Assembly: GCF_003171675.1 (NCBI RefSeq)
Contig: NZ_QFZQ01000001.1
Location: 124,001-188,000 of the forward strand
From: Reichenbachiella versicolor
Lineage (GTDB): Bacteria > Bacteroidota > Bacteroidia > Cytophagales > Cyclobacteriaceae
DNA: 64,000 bases
Reading direction: 5' to 3'
Shown here: positions 10,975-19,682 of the stretch, in pieces
Layout: every line of letters starts with the position of its first letter
Numbering within the stretch: the stretch's first letter is position 1
The notes under the pieces: generated by a model
The model's input: the letters and a program-made list of their open reading frames with translations, nothing else
What the model was told of the DNA's origin: nothing
Databases searched by the model: none
Made by a program: the position numbers and the translations under genes

Positions 10975-12099
10975 ATGAAGATGATAACCAATCAGAGAAG
11001 AGACTTTATTAAAAAAACAAGCTTGGCTACTGGAGCCTTAATGGCTTCATCACTAAGTGGATTCAATATCCTAAGAGCTAAAGGAGCAGCGAAAAAACCA
11101 GATGTGATTTTAGGACATGGAGACTATCAGTACAAACTAGTTAGAGACTGGGCAAAACTTAGTTCTACAAGAACACCAATACTAAACTGTCACGAGATGG
11201 TGATGGATTCGAAGGGAAGGTTGATCATGATGGGAGACCATACAGACAACAACATCTTGATCTTTGATAAGTCTGGTAAACTATTGGACTACTGGGGTAC
11301 GCAGTATCCAGGTGGGCACGGATTGACTTTGTCCAAAGAAGGAGAGGATGATTTCTTGTTTATGACAGACTCTGGATGGCATCTTCACCATAGTGGCAAG
11401 ATGGTCAAGCAAAATGGCCGTGTAACCAAATCAACCACTGACGGAAAAGTTATATTCGATATCGGTCATCCACAGACTATAGGGGTTTACGAACCGGGAG
11501 AAGAGTTTTGCCCATCGGAGGTAGCCATTGGGCCTAATGGAGATATTTATGTAGCAGATGGCTATGGGATGAGTCGAATCATTCAATACAATGCCAATGG
11601 AGAATATATCAGACACTGGGGAGGTAAGAATGCCGATCCTAATTACACCCTGAAGTCTGCACATGGTGTAGCAATAGATTATCGTGATCCGAAGAATCCA
11701 CTAGTAGTGTGTACCTCAAGACAAGAACAGAGTTTCAAATTCTATACCTTGGAAGGTAAATGGGTGAAGACAATCAAACTACCCAATATGTGGGTTTGTC
11801 GTCCAGTATTTGATGGTCCCAATCTATATGCAGGTGTTTGTTGGTCAGCCCCAGAAGGAGGAAGAATGAACTGGAGAGAGCATACCGGTTTCGTTACGAT
11901 TCTCGAAGGAGACAAGGTCGTATCCAATCCAGGAGGAACTGCTCCTGAGTATAAGGGAAAGGAATTACAAAAATCGTATCAGCTAGCAGACAAGCCTATC
12001 ATGCATGGTCATGATGTATGTATCGATGAGGATAAGAACTTATATATCTGTCAGTGGAATGCCAACAAAACAGCGCCATTGAAACTAGAAAGAGTCTAG
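10975..12099 (+). CDS. Tat-exported NHL/six-bladed beta-propeller protein
   Basis: 374 residues starting with a twin-arginine signal (RRDFIKKTS, RR at residues 8-9). The rest has repeated strand patterns of NHL-type propellers: CHEMVMDSKGRLIMMGDHTDNNILIF, then PSEVAIGPNGDIYVADGYG and IIQYNANGEYIRHWGG (quoted as separate short landmarks), and a closing HGHDVCIDEDKNLYICQW blade. Similar proteins are annotated as 6-bladed propellers or peptidyl-glycine lyase-like. The set of histidines and the Tat route hint at a bound metal or cofactor, but this is inference. It lies in line with the cytochrome/DUF1501 genes and probably belongs to the same system. Confidence 0.75.
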   Translation: MKMITNQRRDFIKKTSLATGALMASSLSGFNILRAKGAAKKPDVILGHGDYQYKLVRDWAKLSSTRTPILNCHEMVMDSKGRLIMMGDHTDNNILIFDKSGKLLDYWGTQYPGGHGLTLSKEGEDDFLFMTDSGWHLHHSGKMVKQNGRVTKSTTDGKVIFDIGHPQTIGVYEPGEEFCPSEVAIGPNGDIYVADGYGMSRIIQYNANGEYIRHWGGKNADPNYTLKSAHGVAIDYRDPKNPLVVCTSRQEQSFKFYTLEGKWVKTIKLPNMWVCRPVFDGPNLYAGVCWSAPEGGRMNWREHTGFVTILEGDKVVSNPGGTAPEYKGKELQKSYQLADKPIMHGHDVCIDEDKNLYICQWNANKTAPLKLERV

Positions 12100-12110
12100 T
12101 GAATCAATAT

Positions 12111-12219
12111 GTCTCAAAAAGCATACTACAGAGTAGTAGCAAATGGGTTCTCAAAGCTTAGAATGATACTTCACTACTGCTCGATGATAGTAGTAGTGGA
12201 TGTATTTCAGTTTTGAGAC
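12111..12219 (+). other. Candidate structured RNA element (three-way junction) between cassette genes
   Basis: An outer stem GTCTCAAAA (12111-12119) / TTTTGAGAC (12211-12219) encloses two hairpins. Hairpin 1 has TACTAC 12124-12129 pairing with GTAGTA 12133-12138 around AGA. Hairpin 2 has CACTACT 12172-12178 pairing with AGTAGTG 12192-12198, extended outward by about six more pairs with one bulge. It fills most of the 161-bp gap before the DUF2231 gene. No matching known riboswitch was recognised. Confidence 0.4.
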
Positions 12220-12260
12220 AGTTTTAAGATTAAAAGTGCAATTAGCGCAAAGCGAATAAA

Positions 12261-13628
12261 ATGGAAGAGTCTAACATTATATTATTTTTTGGAAGGTTTC
12301 ACCCTCTTTTGGTACACCTACCGATAGGTTTTTTGTTACTAGCAGTCATGCTGGAAGTAGCAGAGAGAATGTCATGGGTCAAGGAAGCTAAAAGTGCCAC
12401 CATATTTACACTATTACTAGGTACACTTAGTGCAGTAGCTGCAACAGTACTAGGCCTAATGCTAGCTACTAGTGGTGACTATAATGGAGAAATGTTAGAC
12501 GCTCATAAATGGGCAGGTTTTGCAACCACTGGAATAGCCTTAGTAGCATTTCTAATCAAAGCTGAGATTTTAAAACTACAGCAAATGGTTTATTTCGGAG
12601 CACTAGGAGTGATGGTAGCAGTCATGAGTGCTACAGGACACCTAGGAGGCAATTTGACTCATGGTACAGATTACTTGACGTACTATATGCCATTCAAACC
12701 AAAGGTTGTTGATCCATTAGATAGACCTCCAGTCAAAACACTAGCAGAAGCACAAGTATTTGGGGATATGGTTCACCCGATCATCAAGTCAAAGTGCATG
12801 AGTTGTCACAATAATCAGAAGAAGAAAGGACAATTGTCATTCGCTTCCATTGAAGACTATCTAGCAGGAGGCAAGCATGGAGATCTATTTGTGGCAGGAG
12901 ATATTGACGCTAGTCAGTTGATAGAGAGAATTACTTTGCCAGAAGGTCACGATGATATCATGCCACCAGATGGTAAAACACCTTTGTCAGAAGAAGAGAT
13001 AGCTGTGTTGAGTTTTTGGGTAGACAAAGCAAACGGAAGCTTTGAGGTTACCTTAGATAGTATAGATCTCGAAGAAGAATTTGTAGCAATAGCTGAAAAG
13101 CAACTAGGCCTAGGTCATGGTCATGGTGCGCATTCTAATGTTCAGTTGGCAGAAGTTGACTCGGCAGTACTAGAGAACCTACGAGCCAAAGGTTTTGAAA
13201 TTCGTGAACTAGTTGCTGGCTCCAATGCCTTGGATGTGACGCTATCATCATCCGTATCCGACTCCAATAAGATTGAGGACTTCTTAGCGTCATTAGAACC
13301 GATCAAAGAGAATATTTACTGGTTATCATTGAATAAAACAGGCCTGTCTGGAGAGCAAATCATGGTAGTCAAGCAGTTTTCGCAAGTGAGAGTATTGAAA
13401 CTTGCTAACAATAAAATCGATGATCAAGCAGTATCTCAGTTGAGTCAGTTAGAATACCTAGAAAGCATCAATCTATACGGTACTGAAGTGACCACAGAGT
13501 CAATAAAAACATTGGGAAAACTTCCCACACTGAAGTCAGTGTATGTTTGGGGAAGTAAATTGACAGCAGAAGAATTAGCAGCAGTCAAGAAAGAATACCC
13601 AGCAATCAAAATAATAGGAGGGGCTTGA
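12261..13628 (+). CDS. DUF2231 membrane protein with c-type cytochrome domain and leucine-rich repeats
   Basis: 455 residues. The first 140 form four membrane helices of the DUF2231 type, opening with FHPLLVHLPIGFLLLA. A periplasmic PSCyt1-like cytochrome domain follows with heme motif CMSCH at residues 179-183 and a distal IMPPDGKTPLS segment whose methionine may be the second heme ligand. The last 150 residues contain short leucine-rich repeats (VRVLKLANNKIDDQAVSQLS, LEYLESINLYGTEV). The same three-part build is common beside DUF1549/DUF1553 genes in Planctomycetes and Bacteroidota. It likely passes electrons between membrane and the exported cytochrome at 6064 (inference). Confidence 0.82.
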   Translation: MEESNIILFFGRFHPLLVHLPIGFLLLAVMLEVAERMSWVKEAKSATIFTLLLGTLSAVAATVLGLMLATSGDYNGEMLDAHKWAGFATTGIALVAFLIKAEILKLQQMVYFGALGVMVAVMSATGHLGGNLTHGTDYLTYYMPFKPKVVDPLDRPPVKTLAEAQVFGDMVHPIIKSKCMSCHNNQKKKGQLSFASIEDYLAGGKHGDLFVAGDIDASQLIERITLPEGHDDIMPPDGKTPLSEEEIAVLSFWVDKANGSFEVTLDSIDLEEEFVAIAEKQLGLGHGHGAHSNVQLAEVDSAVLENLRAKGFEIRELVAGSNALDVTLSSSVSDSNKIEDFLASLEPIKENIYWLSLNKTGLSGEQIMVVKQFSQVRVLKLANNKIDDQAVSQLSQLEYLESINLYGTEVTTESIKTLGKLPTLKSVYVWGSKLTAEELAAVKKEYPAIKIIGGA

Positions 13629-13654
13629 TTCCCTCCAAACCGACTAATTGGTTT
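13617..13654. terminator. Two abutting hairpins between convergent genes
   Basis: GGAGGG (13617-13622) pairs with CCCTCC (13631-13636), and immediately after it AAACC (13637-13641) pairs with GGTTT (13650-13654). They overlap the ends of the DUF2231 gene and of the WG-repeat lipoprotein gene, and probably stop transcription from both sides. Confidence 0.4.
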
Positions 13655-14252
13655 TGCAATGTTGGATATTCCCTTTCCTATCAATGCAAAACCAAGAGTC
13701 ACTTTCGACATTGAGGTGATCATCTAAGTCGTAATACTCTCTAGCTTCGAATGTGACTTCGGCCGAGCCGTTTTCAAAATAACCTGCGAAATCATATTGA
13801 CAAGGAATAATGATTTCGCCTTTCTTATTAACGAACCCCATTTTTCCATTTCGTTTGACTCGAGTAAGCCCTTCATTGAAATAATCAGGCCCCATATCAT
13901 ATAGAACCAAGTCAAATAAAATTTTTCCATCTCTATTGATACCCACCTGTCTACCATAAGTAGAGTCATTTGGGTGTTCCATTACTGTAGCATAGTACTC
14001 CAAAGTATCTGTTCCGAAATAAGCATACTGGCCAAAGGGGAGAATAGTATCACCTGCTGAATTGATATAGGCCACATCAATACCGTACTGGAGATATCCT
14101 TCTTTGGTCACTGCGAGTAGTTTTTCAATATTAGATAAGTCAACTTCCTTGACATCATAGTATTGATAGTTGGTCGTTTCTTGCTTCACATATTTTTTAC
14201 AAGAGGTCAGTAGGACTAAAGAAGAGATGAGTATCGTTTGGAGAAGTTTCAT
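13644..14252 (-). CDS. WG-repeat lipoprotein
   Basis: I use the ATG at 14252 (residue 8 of the longest frame), since MKLLQTILISSLVLLTSC is a compact lipoprotein signal; the mature protein would start at that cysteine. The C-terminal half shows WG/KWG-type repeats: GYLQYGIDVAYINSAGDTILPFGQ, EGLTRVKRNGKMGFVNKKGE with IIPCQYDFAGYFENGSAEV following. These beta-rich repeats are of unknown function and common in Bacteroidota. No acidic export motif follows the cysteine (CKKYV), so it may face the periplasm. Single gene, convergent with the cytochrome cassette. Confidence 0.72.
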   Translation of the reverse strand: MKLLQTILISSLVLLTSCKKYVKQETTNYQYYDVKEVDLSNIEKLLAVTKEGYLQYGIDVAYINSAGDTILPFGQYAYFGTDTLEYYATVMEHPNDSTYGRQVGINRDGKILFDLVLYDMGPDYFNEGLTRVKRNGKMGFVNKKGEIIIPCQYDFAGYFENGSAEVTFEAREYYDLDDHLNVESDSWFCIDRKGNIQHCKTN

Positions 14253-14374
14253 TAGAGTTATGTATAGGTTCACATTTTCTAGGTTTGTTTTTACTGAGGT
14301 CAGTTTTTTTAAAGTTTACTGCTTATTGGTATAGTCAGAATCAAACCTGTGAAGAATGGATTATATTACTTATT

Positions 14375-14626
14375 CTATGACGTTTGTTCTTTTTGTAGTG
14401 CATCTTCTATGACGTCTAGAAAGCCAAAGAATGCAGGAAGTTGTTTCATAAAGAGCTGAAATTCTGTAGAAAGCCCTTCGTGCTCCCTATTTAGAAAGTA
14501 GAAAGTAAGCATGCGTAGATTTCTTCTAAAAGTTCGAATGTCTATGCCATCGATTATTTCTACGAATTCTAGTACCATCTCTTCGGAGATTTTTGATTTA
14601 CAGGGGACTTCAAATATTTTAGACAT
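14375..14626 (-). CDS. Small hypothetical protein, 83 aa
   Basis: No family recognised. The product is soluble, with mixed helices and no signal peptide; it carries FRRNLRMLTFYFLNREHEGL and ends in an acidic helix. It is divergent from the XRE regulator at 14720, with 93 bp between the two starts. That layout is often seen for a regulator and the gene it controls, but there is no direct evidence. Small phage- or conjugation-related partner genes look similar. Confidence 0.5.
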   Translation of the reverse strand: MSKIFEVPCKSKISEEMVLEFVEIIDGIDIRTFRRNLRMLTFYFLNREHEGLSTEFQLFMKQLPAFFGFLDVIEDALQKEQTS

Positions 14627-14700
14627 ACTTATTCTTGTTGGTAATTATAACAACTAAAAAACAAAATAGGGCTGTTTGGCCCTAATTATTCAGCTATGAT

Positions 14701-14737
14701 TTCTTGATCATTGACGCCCATGGATCATGATCAAGAA
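14701..14737. promoter_or_regulatory. Inverted repeat spanning the XRE gene start (candidate operator)
   Basis: TTCTTGATCAT at 14701-14711 and ATGATCAAGAA at 14727-14737 are perfect 11-bp arms separated by 15 bp that contain the ATG at 14720. A dimeric XRE protein binding here would block its own translation start region, suggesting autoregulation. A second, smaller hairpin (TAGGGC 14667-14672 / GCCCTA 14679-14684) lies in the same divergent gap. Confidence 0.45.
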
Positions 14738-14965
14738 TATATTACCGCTTTCGGTCAGCATTTGAAAAGGTTAAGATTGGAAGCTGGTTTAACACAAGAA
14801 CAGTTAGCAAGAGATTCAAATATTGATTTTACCCAAGTAGGCAGGTATGAAAGAGGCGTAAGAAGTCCTTCGCTTACCTCGCTCAAGAAGCTGGCGGTTG
14901 GTCTTAAATTGCATCCCAAGGCTTTGTTGGACTTTGATTATTTGACAAATTCAATCACCAAATGA
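14720..14965 (+). CDS. XRE/Cro-type helix-turn-helix regulator
   Basis: 81 residues from the ATG at 14720 (a TTG 9 bp earlier is possible). Nearly the whole protein is one HTH_3 domain: GQHLKRLRLEAGLTQEQLAR then the recognition helix IDFTQVGRYERGVRSPSL and a closing LKKLAVGLKLHPKALL. It should bind DNA as a dimer. The stand-alone size is typical of small regulators in Bacteroidota accessory regions. An inverted repeat overlaps its start, consistent with autoregulation. The gene after it is 430 bp away beyond a tandem-repeat array. Confidence 0.85.
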   Translation: MDHDQEYITAFGQHLKRLRLEAGLTQEQLARDSNIDFTQVGRYERGVRSPSLTSLKKLAVGLKLHPKALLDFDYLTNSITK

Positions 14966-15157
14966 AGCTTTCCGAACCAAGTGTACAAGGTATCTTCTTG
15001 AATTATATTACTGCTTAACAGGGCGGATAAAAATCAAACCCTATATACATTTCTTTAATAGAAAATTTAGCTTCTCATATTTCTGTTGAGTAGTTAAATG
15101 CTATACAGTGAAATAAAACTCAAATATTTAATTAGAAAGAATTAGTTATCCCAAATC

Positions 15158-15362
15158 CGGGACGAGCCCCTGCAAGTTGCAGGACGTTTTCCCGCGTTCG
15201 GGACGAAGCGCTGCACATTGCTGGAAGGTTTCCCGGGTGCGGAACGAATTGCTGATGATTGCTTGAAGGTTTCCCCTATTCGGGACGATTTCATGCAGAC
15301 TGCAGGACGTTTTCCCGGTCTCGGGACGAGTCGCTGCAGACTGCAGGGAGTTTTCCCGTAGT
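15158..15362. repeat. Five tandem 41-bp GC-rich repeats
   Basis: Five head-to-tail units of exactly 41 bp start at 15158, 15199, 15240, 15281 and 15322; a partial unit begins at 15363 and a partial tail precedes the first. Landmarks per unit are CGGGACGA, then a variable triplet, then GCTGCAGACTGCAGG-like sequence (short palindrome with 3-nt loop in units 1, 4 and 5), then ACGTTTTCCCG. The ends CGGGA and TCCCG are inverted. Units 2 and 3 share GAAGGTTTCCC instead of GACGTTTTCCC. The unit length is not a multiple of three and no frame is kept, so it acts as DNA or RNA, not protein. It fills the 434-bp gap between the XRE and VOC genes and is much richer in G+C than its surroundings. Confidence 0.9.
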
Positions 15363-15399
15363 TGGGATCACGTCTTTTTGAGGCGTTCCGAGCATATGG

Positions 15400-15774
15400 T
15401 CACATAAGAGATGAAATATCTACTAATGCCCCGTTGGGATCTTTGAGTAGCATTCTTCTTTGTCCGTAAAATGTATCCTCAGGCTCTGAAATGATTTCAA
15501 AATTTTCAGACTGAGCGATTTTAAAAGTCTCATCCACATTGTCGACTACAAAAGTCAAGTAAAAGCCGTTAGGATTAGTTTGAAATTCAGAGGGGACTAA
15601 CTCACTCTTTCTGTCAATGATGCCGAGTTCAAGTTGCTTGTCTTTAGATATCAAATGGACAAACCATTCACTGTCAAAGTCAACATTAAAGTCGAAAAGT
15701 TTGGTGTAGAATTCTTTGCTCTCTATCAAATTGTCAGAGCAAATGTTAGTCATCATTCGGTTAATTGTCTTCAT
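15400..15774 (-). CDS. VOC (glyoxalase/bleomycin-resistance) family protein
   Basis: 124 residues with two beta-alpha-beta-beta-beta units of the vicinal oxygen chelate fold. Landmarks are the N-terminal NLIESKEFYTKLFDFNVDFD motif, GFYLTFVVDNVDETFK at the start of the second unit, and the closing RRMLLKDPNGALVDISSL. Family members bind a metal and act on glyoxal adducts, dioxygenase substrates or drugs; this subgroup cannot be assigned to one. It is a single cytosolic gene. Confidence 0.85.
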   Translation of the reverse strand: MKTINRMMTNICSDNLIESKEFYTKLFDFNVDFDSEWFVHLISKDKQLELGIIDRKSELVPSEFQTNPNGFYLTFVVDNVDETFKIAQSENFEIISEPEDTFYGQRRMLLKDPNGALVDISSLM

Positions 15775-16253
15775 GCTTTAGTTAGTTTTTGTGCACTAGC
15801 GCACCTCATACAGTATAGATTTATTTATTACTCTAAACTATGCCAAGTAATCGAATATCTTCATATCTCATATCAGTATAATCTGCCACAAAACTGAAAA
15901 TTCGAGCCAACTTTGTCTTTTGTTGAAAGGGAGAATATAAAGTAACAATAGTAGAGTCAGTCATCGGTTTAGAAGTGAAGAAAATAGATCAAAATAGTGT
16001 ATAAATACATCACAATCCTATATTCCTAACTCCAACTACTAATGCATCTTTGTCTTGCGATTATTAATGCTCAAGAGTATCGAAAACTTAAAAAAATCGG
16101 TACTTGAGAGCCATACCTATACTTTGGTTAATTGCCACTAACAGGACCTTCAGGCAATCAATTTTCAGAATAAACTAGCATTCACATTCTTATTAATGGT
16201 GTGTACAGACTCTGTCTGTCAACAGGCCTTTTGTTAAGACTAAAAAAGATGAT
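15775..16253. other. 479-bp gene-free stretch upstream of the GH29 locus
   Basis: It holds the divergent promoter regions of the VOC gene (minus) and of the first GH29 gene (plus). I see no open frame of note, no tRNA, and no repeat matching other parts of the window. A short inverted repeat CAGAC/GTCTG lies about 35-50 bp before the GH29 start, too weak to call. The length fits a regulated leader for the carbohydrate locus. Confidence 0.4.
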
Positions 16254-17795
16254 ATGAAGAAAGTATTGAAATTAATAGTAGTAGCACTATTAGCAGCTAG
16301 TTCGGCTACTGTAGCACAAAAGAAATTTACCGCAGATTGGGAAAGTCTCAAGAACTATGAAATTCCAGAATGGTATAGAGATGCTAAGTTTGGAATATTT
16401 ATACATTGGGGACCTACTACAGTGCCAGCCTATGGGTCTGCTGAGTGGTATGGATTTCATATGTGGAATGAAGGACAAGTAGATGCACTAGGTAATCCGA
16501 GCAAGAAACCTTCAAAAGCCTACGAATACCATGTTGAGCATTTCGGAAAGCCTGAGGACTTCGGCTATACCAAATTCATACCGATGTTCAAAGCAGAAAA
16601 TTTTAATGCTAAAGAATGGATAGATCTGTTTCAAGAAGCAGGCGCTAAGTATGTGGTACCAGTAGGGGAGCATTGTGATGGATTTGCTATGTATGACTCT
16701 AAGATCACCCGTTGGAATTCCGTAGACATGGGACCTAAAAAAGACATCGTCGGAGAGTTATTTAAAGAAGCTCGATCACGAGGGATGAAAGTAGGAGTCT
16801 CTTCGCACTTCGCCTATGGATGGCACTGGTGGACTTATAAGGATAAGTTTGAAACCACGGATCCAAAGCTAAGGGACTTTTACTGGGATAAGCATGAAAG
16901 ATGGGAACCTGCGACTCAGGCATATATCAAGCACTTTTACAATAGAACTTCCGATATGATGACAAGATATAAGCCAGATCTATTGTGGTTTGATTTAGGA
17001 TTTAGTGAGCCAGCCTATGAAGAAGTACGTCAGAAAATCTTTGCCCAATACTACAATCAAGGAATTAAGAATAATCAAGAGGTAGTACTTAACTATAAGA
17101 ATATAAGATACCTAGGAGCTCCTGATGGTACAGCAGTATTGGATATTGAGAGTGGCAAGCTAGATAGAATCAGAGAAGAAGCTTGGCAAACGGACATGTC
17201 CTTAGGAGGCTATAGATGGGGATATACCAATAATTACAAAATGAGAAAACCTAGTGGGTATATCAATGATTTAATAGATATCGTGAGTAAAAATGGTTGT
17301 TTACTACTTAACGTAGCTCCTAATAAAAACGGAGTGATTCCAGAGCCTCAACAGGCGATCTTAAAAGAGATCGGAGCTTGGTTGAAAATCAACGGTGAAG
17401 CAATTTATTCCTCCAGACCATTTGAAGTATTTGGTCAAGGGCCTACTAATGCATCTATGAAACTTCACGGCAATTCTCATGAAAAGGGCTTTACCTCTCA
17501 AGACTTCCGATATACTAAAAATGGACAAAGCATCTATGCTTTTTGGCTGAAGCCTGATGATAGGGAAGTGATTGTGCTAAGAGCGTTAGGTTCTGAAAAT
17601 AGAATACTGAACGACGATATACTAGACGTGACTTTGCTAGGTAGTGATGCAGAGGTCAAATGGATTCAGCAAAAAGATGAACTTGTGATCGAGTTGCCTG
17701 ATCATGAGTTGAAAAATGCTCTTTGCTTCAAGGTAATGCTAAAAGATAAGCCTAGTGATATTCTAGGGAATAAAAAGTCTAGGAAGGATTTTTAA
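16254..17795 (+). CDS. GH29 exo-enzyme (alpha-L-fucosidase or alpha-L-galactosidase)
   Basis: 513 residues with a cleavable signal peptide (about 1-22). It has the GH29 barrel signature AKFGIFIHWGPTTVPAYG, EWYG, and the nucleophile segment LLWFDLG with Asp247. The C-terminal ~120 residues form a beta-sandwich. GH29 retaining enzymes remove terminal alpha-L-fucose; some members of porphyran loci instead remove alpha-L-galactose, which differs only by a 6-hydroxyl. The presence of a GH86-like gene downstream makes the second option realistic. A paralogue follows at 18172. It opens the 26-kb carbohydrate locus. Confidence 0.88.
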   Translation: MKKVLKLIVVALLAASSATVAQKKFTADWESLKNYEIPEWYRDAKFGIFIHWGPTTVPAYGSAEWYGFHMWNEGQVDALGNPSKKPSKAYEYHVEHFGKPEDFGYTKFIPMFKAENFNAKEWIDLFQEAGAKYVVPVGEHCDGFAMYDSKITRWNSVDMGPKKDIVGELFKEARSRGMKVGVSSHFAYGWHWWTYKDKFETTDPKLRDFYWDKHERWEPATQAYIKHFYNRTSDMMTRYKPDLLWFDLGFSEPAYEEVRQKIFAQYYNQGIKNNQEVVLNYKNIRYLGAPDGTAVLDIESGKLDRIREEAWQTDMSLGGYRWGYTNNYKMRKPSGYINDLIDIVSKNGCLLLNVAPNKNGVIPEPQQAILKEIGAWLKINGEAIYSSRPFEVFGQGPTNASMKLHGNSHEKGFTSQDFRYTKNGQSIYAFWLKPDDREVIVLRALGSENRILNDDILDVTLLGSDAEVKWIQQKDELVIELPDHELKNALCFKVMLKDKPSDILGNKKSRKDF

Positions 17796-17855
17796 TAGAG
17801 TGCCTCAGTCTATTGCATGATCATAAGAAACTGAGTTAAGTATTATTAGTTAGTA

Positions 17856-17892
17856 ATGAAGGAGCCCGTCTGCTGAAGAAGGGTTTCTTCAT
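17856..17892 (+). terminator. Hairpin after the first GH29 gene
   Basis: ATGAAGGAGCCC (17856-17867) pairs with GGGTTTCTTCAT (17881-17892) over 12 positions including two G-U pairs. It sits in the 376-bp gap 17796-18171, which otherwise shows only a weak stem (AAGCATT 18083-18089 / AATGCTT 18102-18108, then TT) and no open frame worth calling. The gap suggests the second GH29 gene has its own promoter. Confidence 0.4.
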
Positions 17893-18171
17893 TTGATCAA
17901 AAGCACTTAGCAAAGTTGGGATTCATTACGAAGAAAGTAAGTCTTTTGTACCGAATCTGTCAAGTAGGAAATAATACATAATTAGTGATAATCGTAATTG
18001 GTAGGTTTTAAAACATCAATATGGTATATAAACTGTACGTAATGATGCAGTACTTCCCTGTTGAAAGACAAGACCTTTGTATAAGCATTTAATAGCAGGA
18101 CAATGCTTTTGTGAGGTTAGTTATCTAGCACTTTATACCATTGATTCCTGTCACATAAGAAAAACACACAG

Positions 18172-19674
18172 ATGAAAAGACTAGTTATTTTATCAGTTTT
18201 GGCTGGATTGATAAGTTGTTCTACACCCAAGGAAGAAGAAACTACTGAAGTCAAATCGTATACCGAAGATTGGGAAAGCTTGAAAGAATATGAAATTCCA
18301 CAATGGATGAAGGATTCTAAGTTCGGTATATTCATACATTGGGGGCCTAACTCTGCTGCTGAACTCTACACGGACTGGTATCCTAGATGGATGTATTTAG
18401 ACTCAGGAAATGTAAATCCTCAGACAGGTAAAATCACTACCAGTAAACCTCATCCTGCTGTAGCATATCATCGAGAAAAATTCGGAGACCAAAAAGATTT
18501 TGGTTACAAAGATCTGATTCCATTGTGGACCATGGAAAACTTCAATCCAGTCGAATGGGTGGACGTATTCAAAAAATCAGGTGCACAATACGTAGTCCCA
18601 GTCGCAGAGCATCATGATGGTTTTGCTTTATATGAGTCTAGTGTCACCAGATGGAATGCTGTAGATATGGGGCCTAAGCGCGATGTGCTCAAAGACTTAA
18701 CTGATGAAATTAAAAGACAGGGTTTGATCTGTGGTGTGAGTTCACACTTGGCATTTAATTATAATTTTTACAATCAAAAAGCACACTTCGATACAGGAGA
18801 TCCACAGTATGCTGACTTGTATGCTCCACCTCATCAAATGGGGGATTCTGTAACCTCTGAGTGGTTGGCAGAGGTATGGTGGCCACGTACCAAGGAAATA
18901 ATAGATAAGTATGACCCAGATATCCTTTGGTTTGATTTCTATCTTGATAGACCTGAATTCGTCCCTTATCACAAGAAGTTAGCCGCTTACTATTATAACT
19001 CAGGTTTGAAAAGAAATACCGACGTCGTCTTACAGACTAAGAATTTTAGATTCGAATCTTACAAAAAGGGCACACATATGCTTGACCTTGAGAGAAGCAA
19101 GATGGATTCTATTAGAAGCGAATATTGGCAAACAGATACATCAATAGGTAAGAATTCATGGTACTACACGACCAACTGGAAGCCAAAAGAAGCTGGTGAG
19201 TTGATAGCCGATCTAGTAGATATCGTCAGCAAGAATGGATGTTTGCTTTTGAATATTGGACCAAGAAAGGACGGAATCATTCCCGATGATCAAAAGAAAA
19301 CGCTACTGGATATGGGCAAATGGCTTAAAATCAATGGTGAAGCAATCTATGGTTCTAAATACTGGGAAGTATTTGGTGAAGGCCCTACTAGATCAGCAAC
19401 AGGGCACCTATCAGAGAGCAAGAACAAGAAGTTTACTGAAGAGGATATACGCTTTACTACCAATGACGGTTATTTGTATGCTATAGCACTAGAGCCAGCT
19501 GATGATGAGGTCAATATCAAATATCTGAATTCAGGTAAAATGAAAGTAGACAAGATATCACTCTTAGGCTATGAAGGAGATATCGAGTTTGATCAAAATG
19601 AAGAACAGATGACTATTAAACTCCCTCAAAATACAGGTTTAGAGCATTCGTTGGTCTTTAAAATCAAGATTTAG
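18172..19674 (+). CDS. GH29 lipoprotein exo-enzyme (second copy)
   Basis: 500 residues. A lipoprotein signal ends at LISC (Cys16) followed by STPKEEE, an acidic stretch compatible with surface export. The GH29 landmarks are SKFGIFIHWGPNSAAELY, WYPRWMY, and the nucleophile segment ILWFDFY with Asp255. It is clearly related to the gene at 16254 but divergent, and it carries extra residues in the first active-site loop (around YLDSGNVNPQTGK), which may change the accepted sugar or sulfation pattern. The next gene, a sulfatase, begins 8 bp after its stop, so the two are likely cotranscribed. Confidence 0.88.
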   Translation: MKRLVILSVLAGLISCSTPKEEETTEVKSYTEDWESLKEYEIPQWMKDSKFGIFIHWGPNSAAELYTDWYPRWMYLDSGNVNPQTGKITTSKPHPAVAYHREKFGDQKDFGYKDLIPLWTMENFNPVEWVDVFKKSGAQYVVPVAEHHDGFALYESSVTRWNAVDMGPKRDVLKDLTDEIKRQGLICGVSSHLAFNYNFYNQKAHFDTGDPQYADLYAPPHQMGDSVTSEWLAEVWWPRTKEIIDKYDPDILWFDFYLDRPEFVPYHKKLAAYYYNSGLKRNTDVVLQTKNFRFESYKKGTHMLDLERSKMDSIRSEYWQTDTSIGKNSWYYTTNWKPKEAGELIADLVDIVSKNGCLLLNIGPRKDGIIPDDQKKTLLDMGKWLKINGEAIYGSKYWEVFGEGPTRSATGHLSESKNKKFTEEDIRFTTNDGYLYAIALEPADDEVNIKYLNSGKMKVDKISLLGYEGDIEFDQNEEQMTIKLPQNTGLEHSLVFKIKI

Positions 19675-19682
19675 TATTGAAA

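Noticed and set aside
15158-15362. CRISPR array reading of the 41-bp repeats
   Set aside because: Units abut directly with no unique spacers between them, and no cas gene is near.
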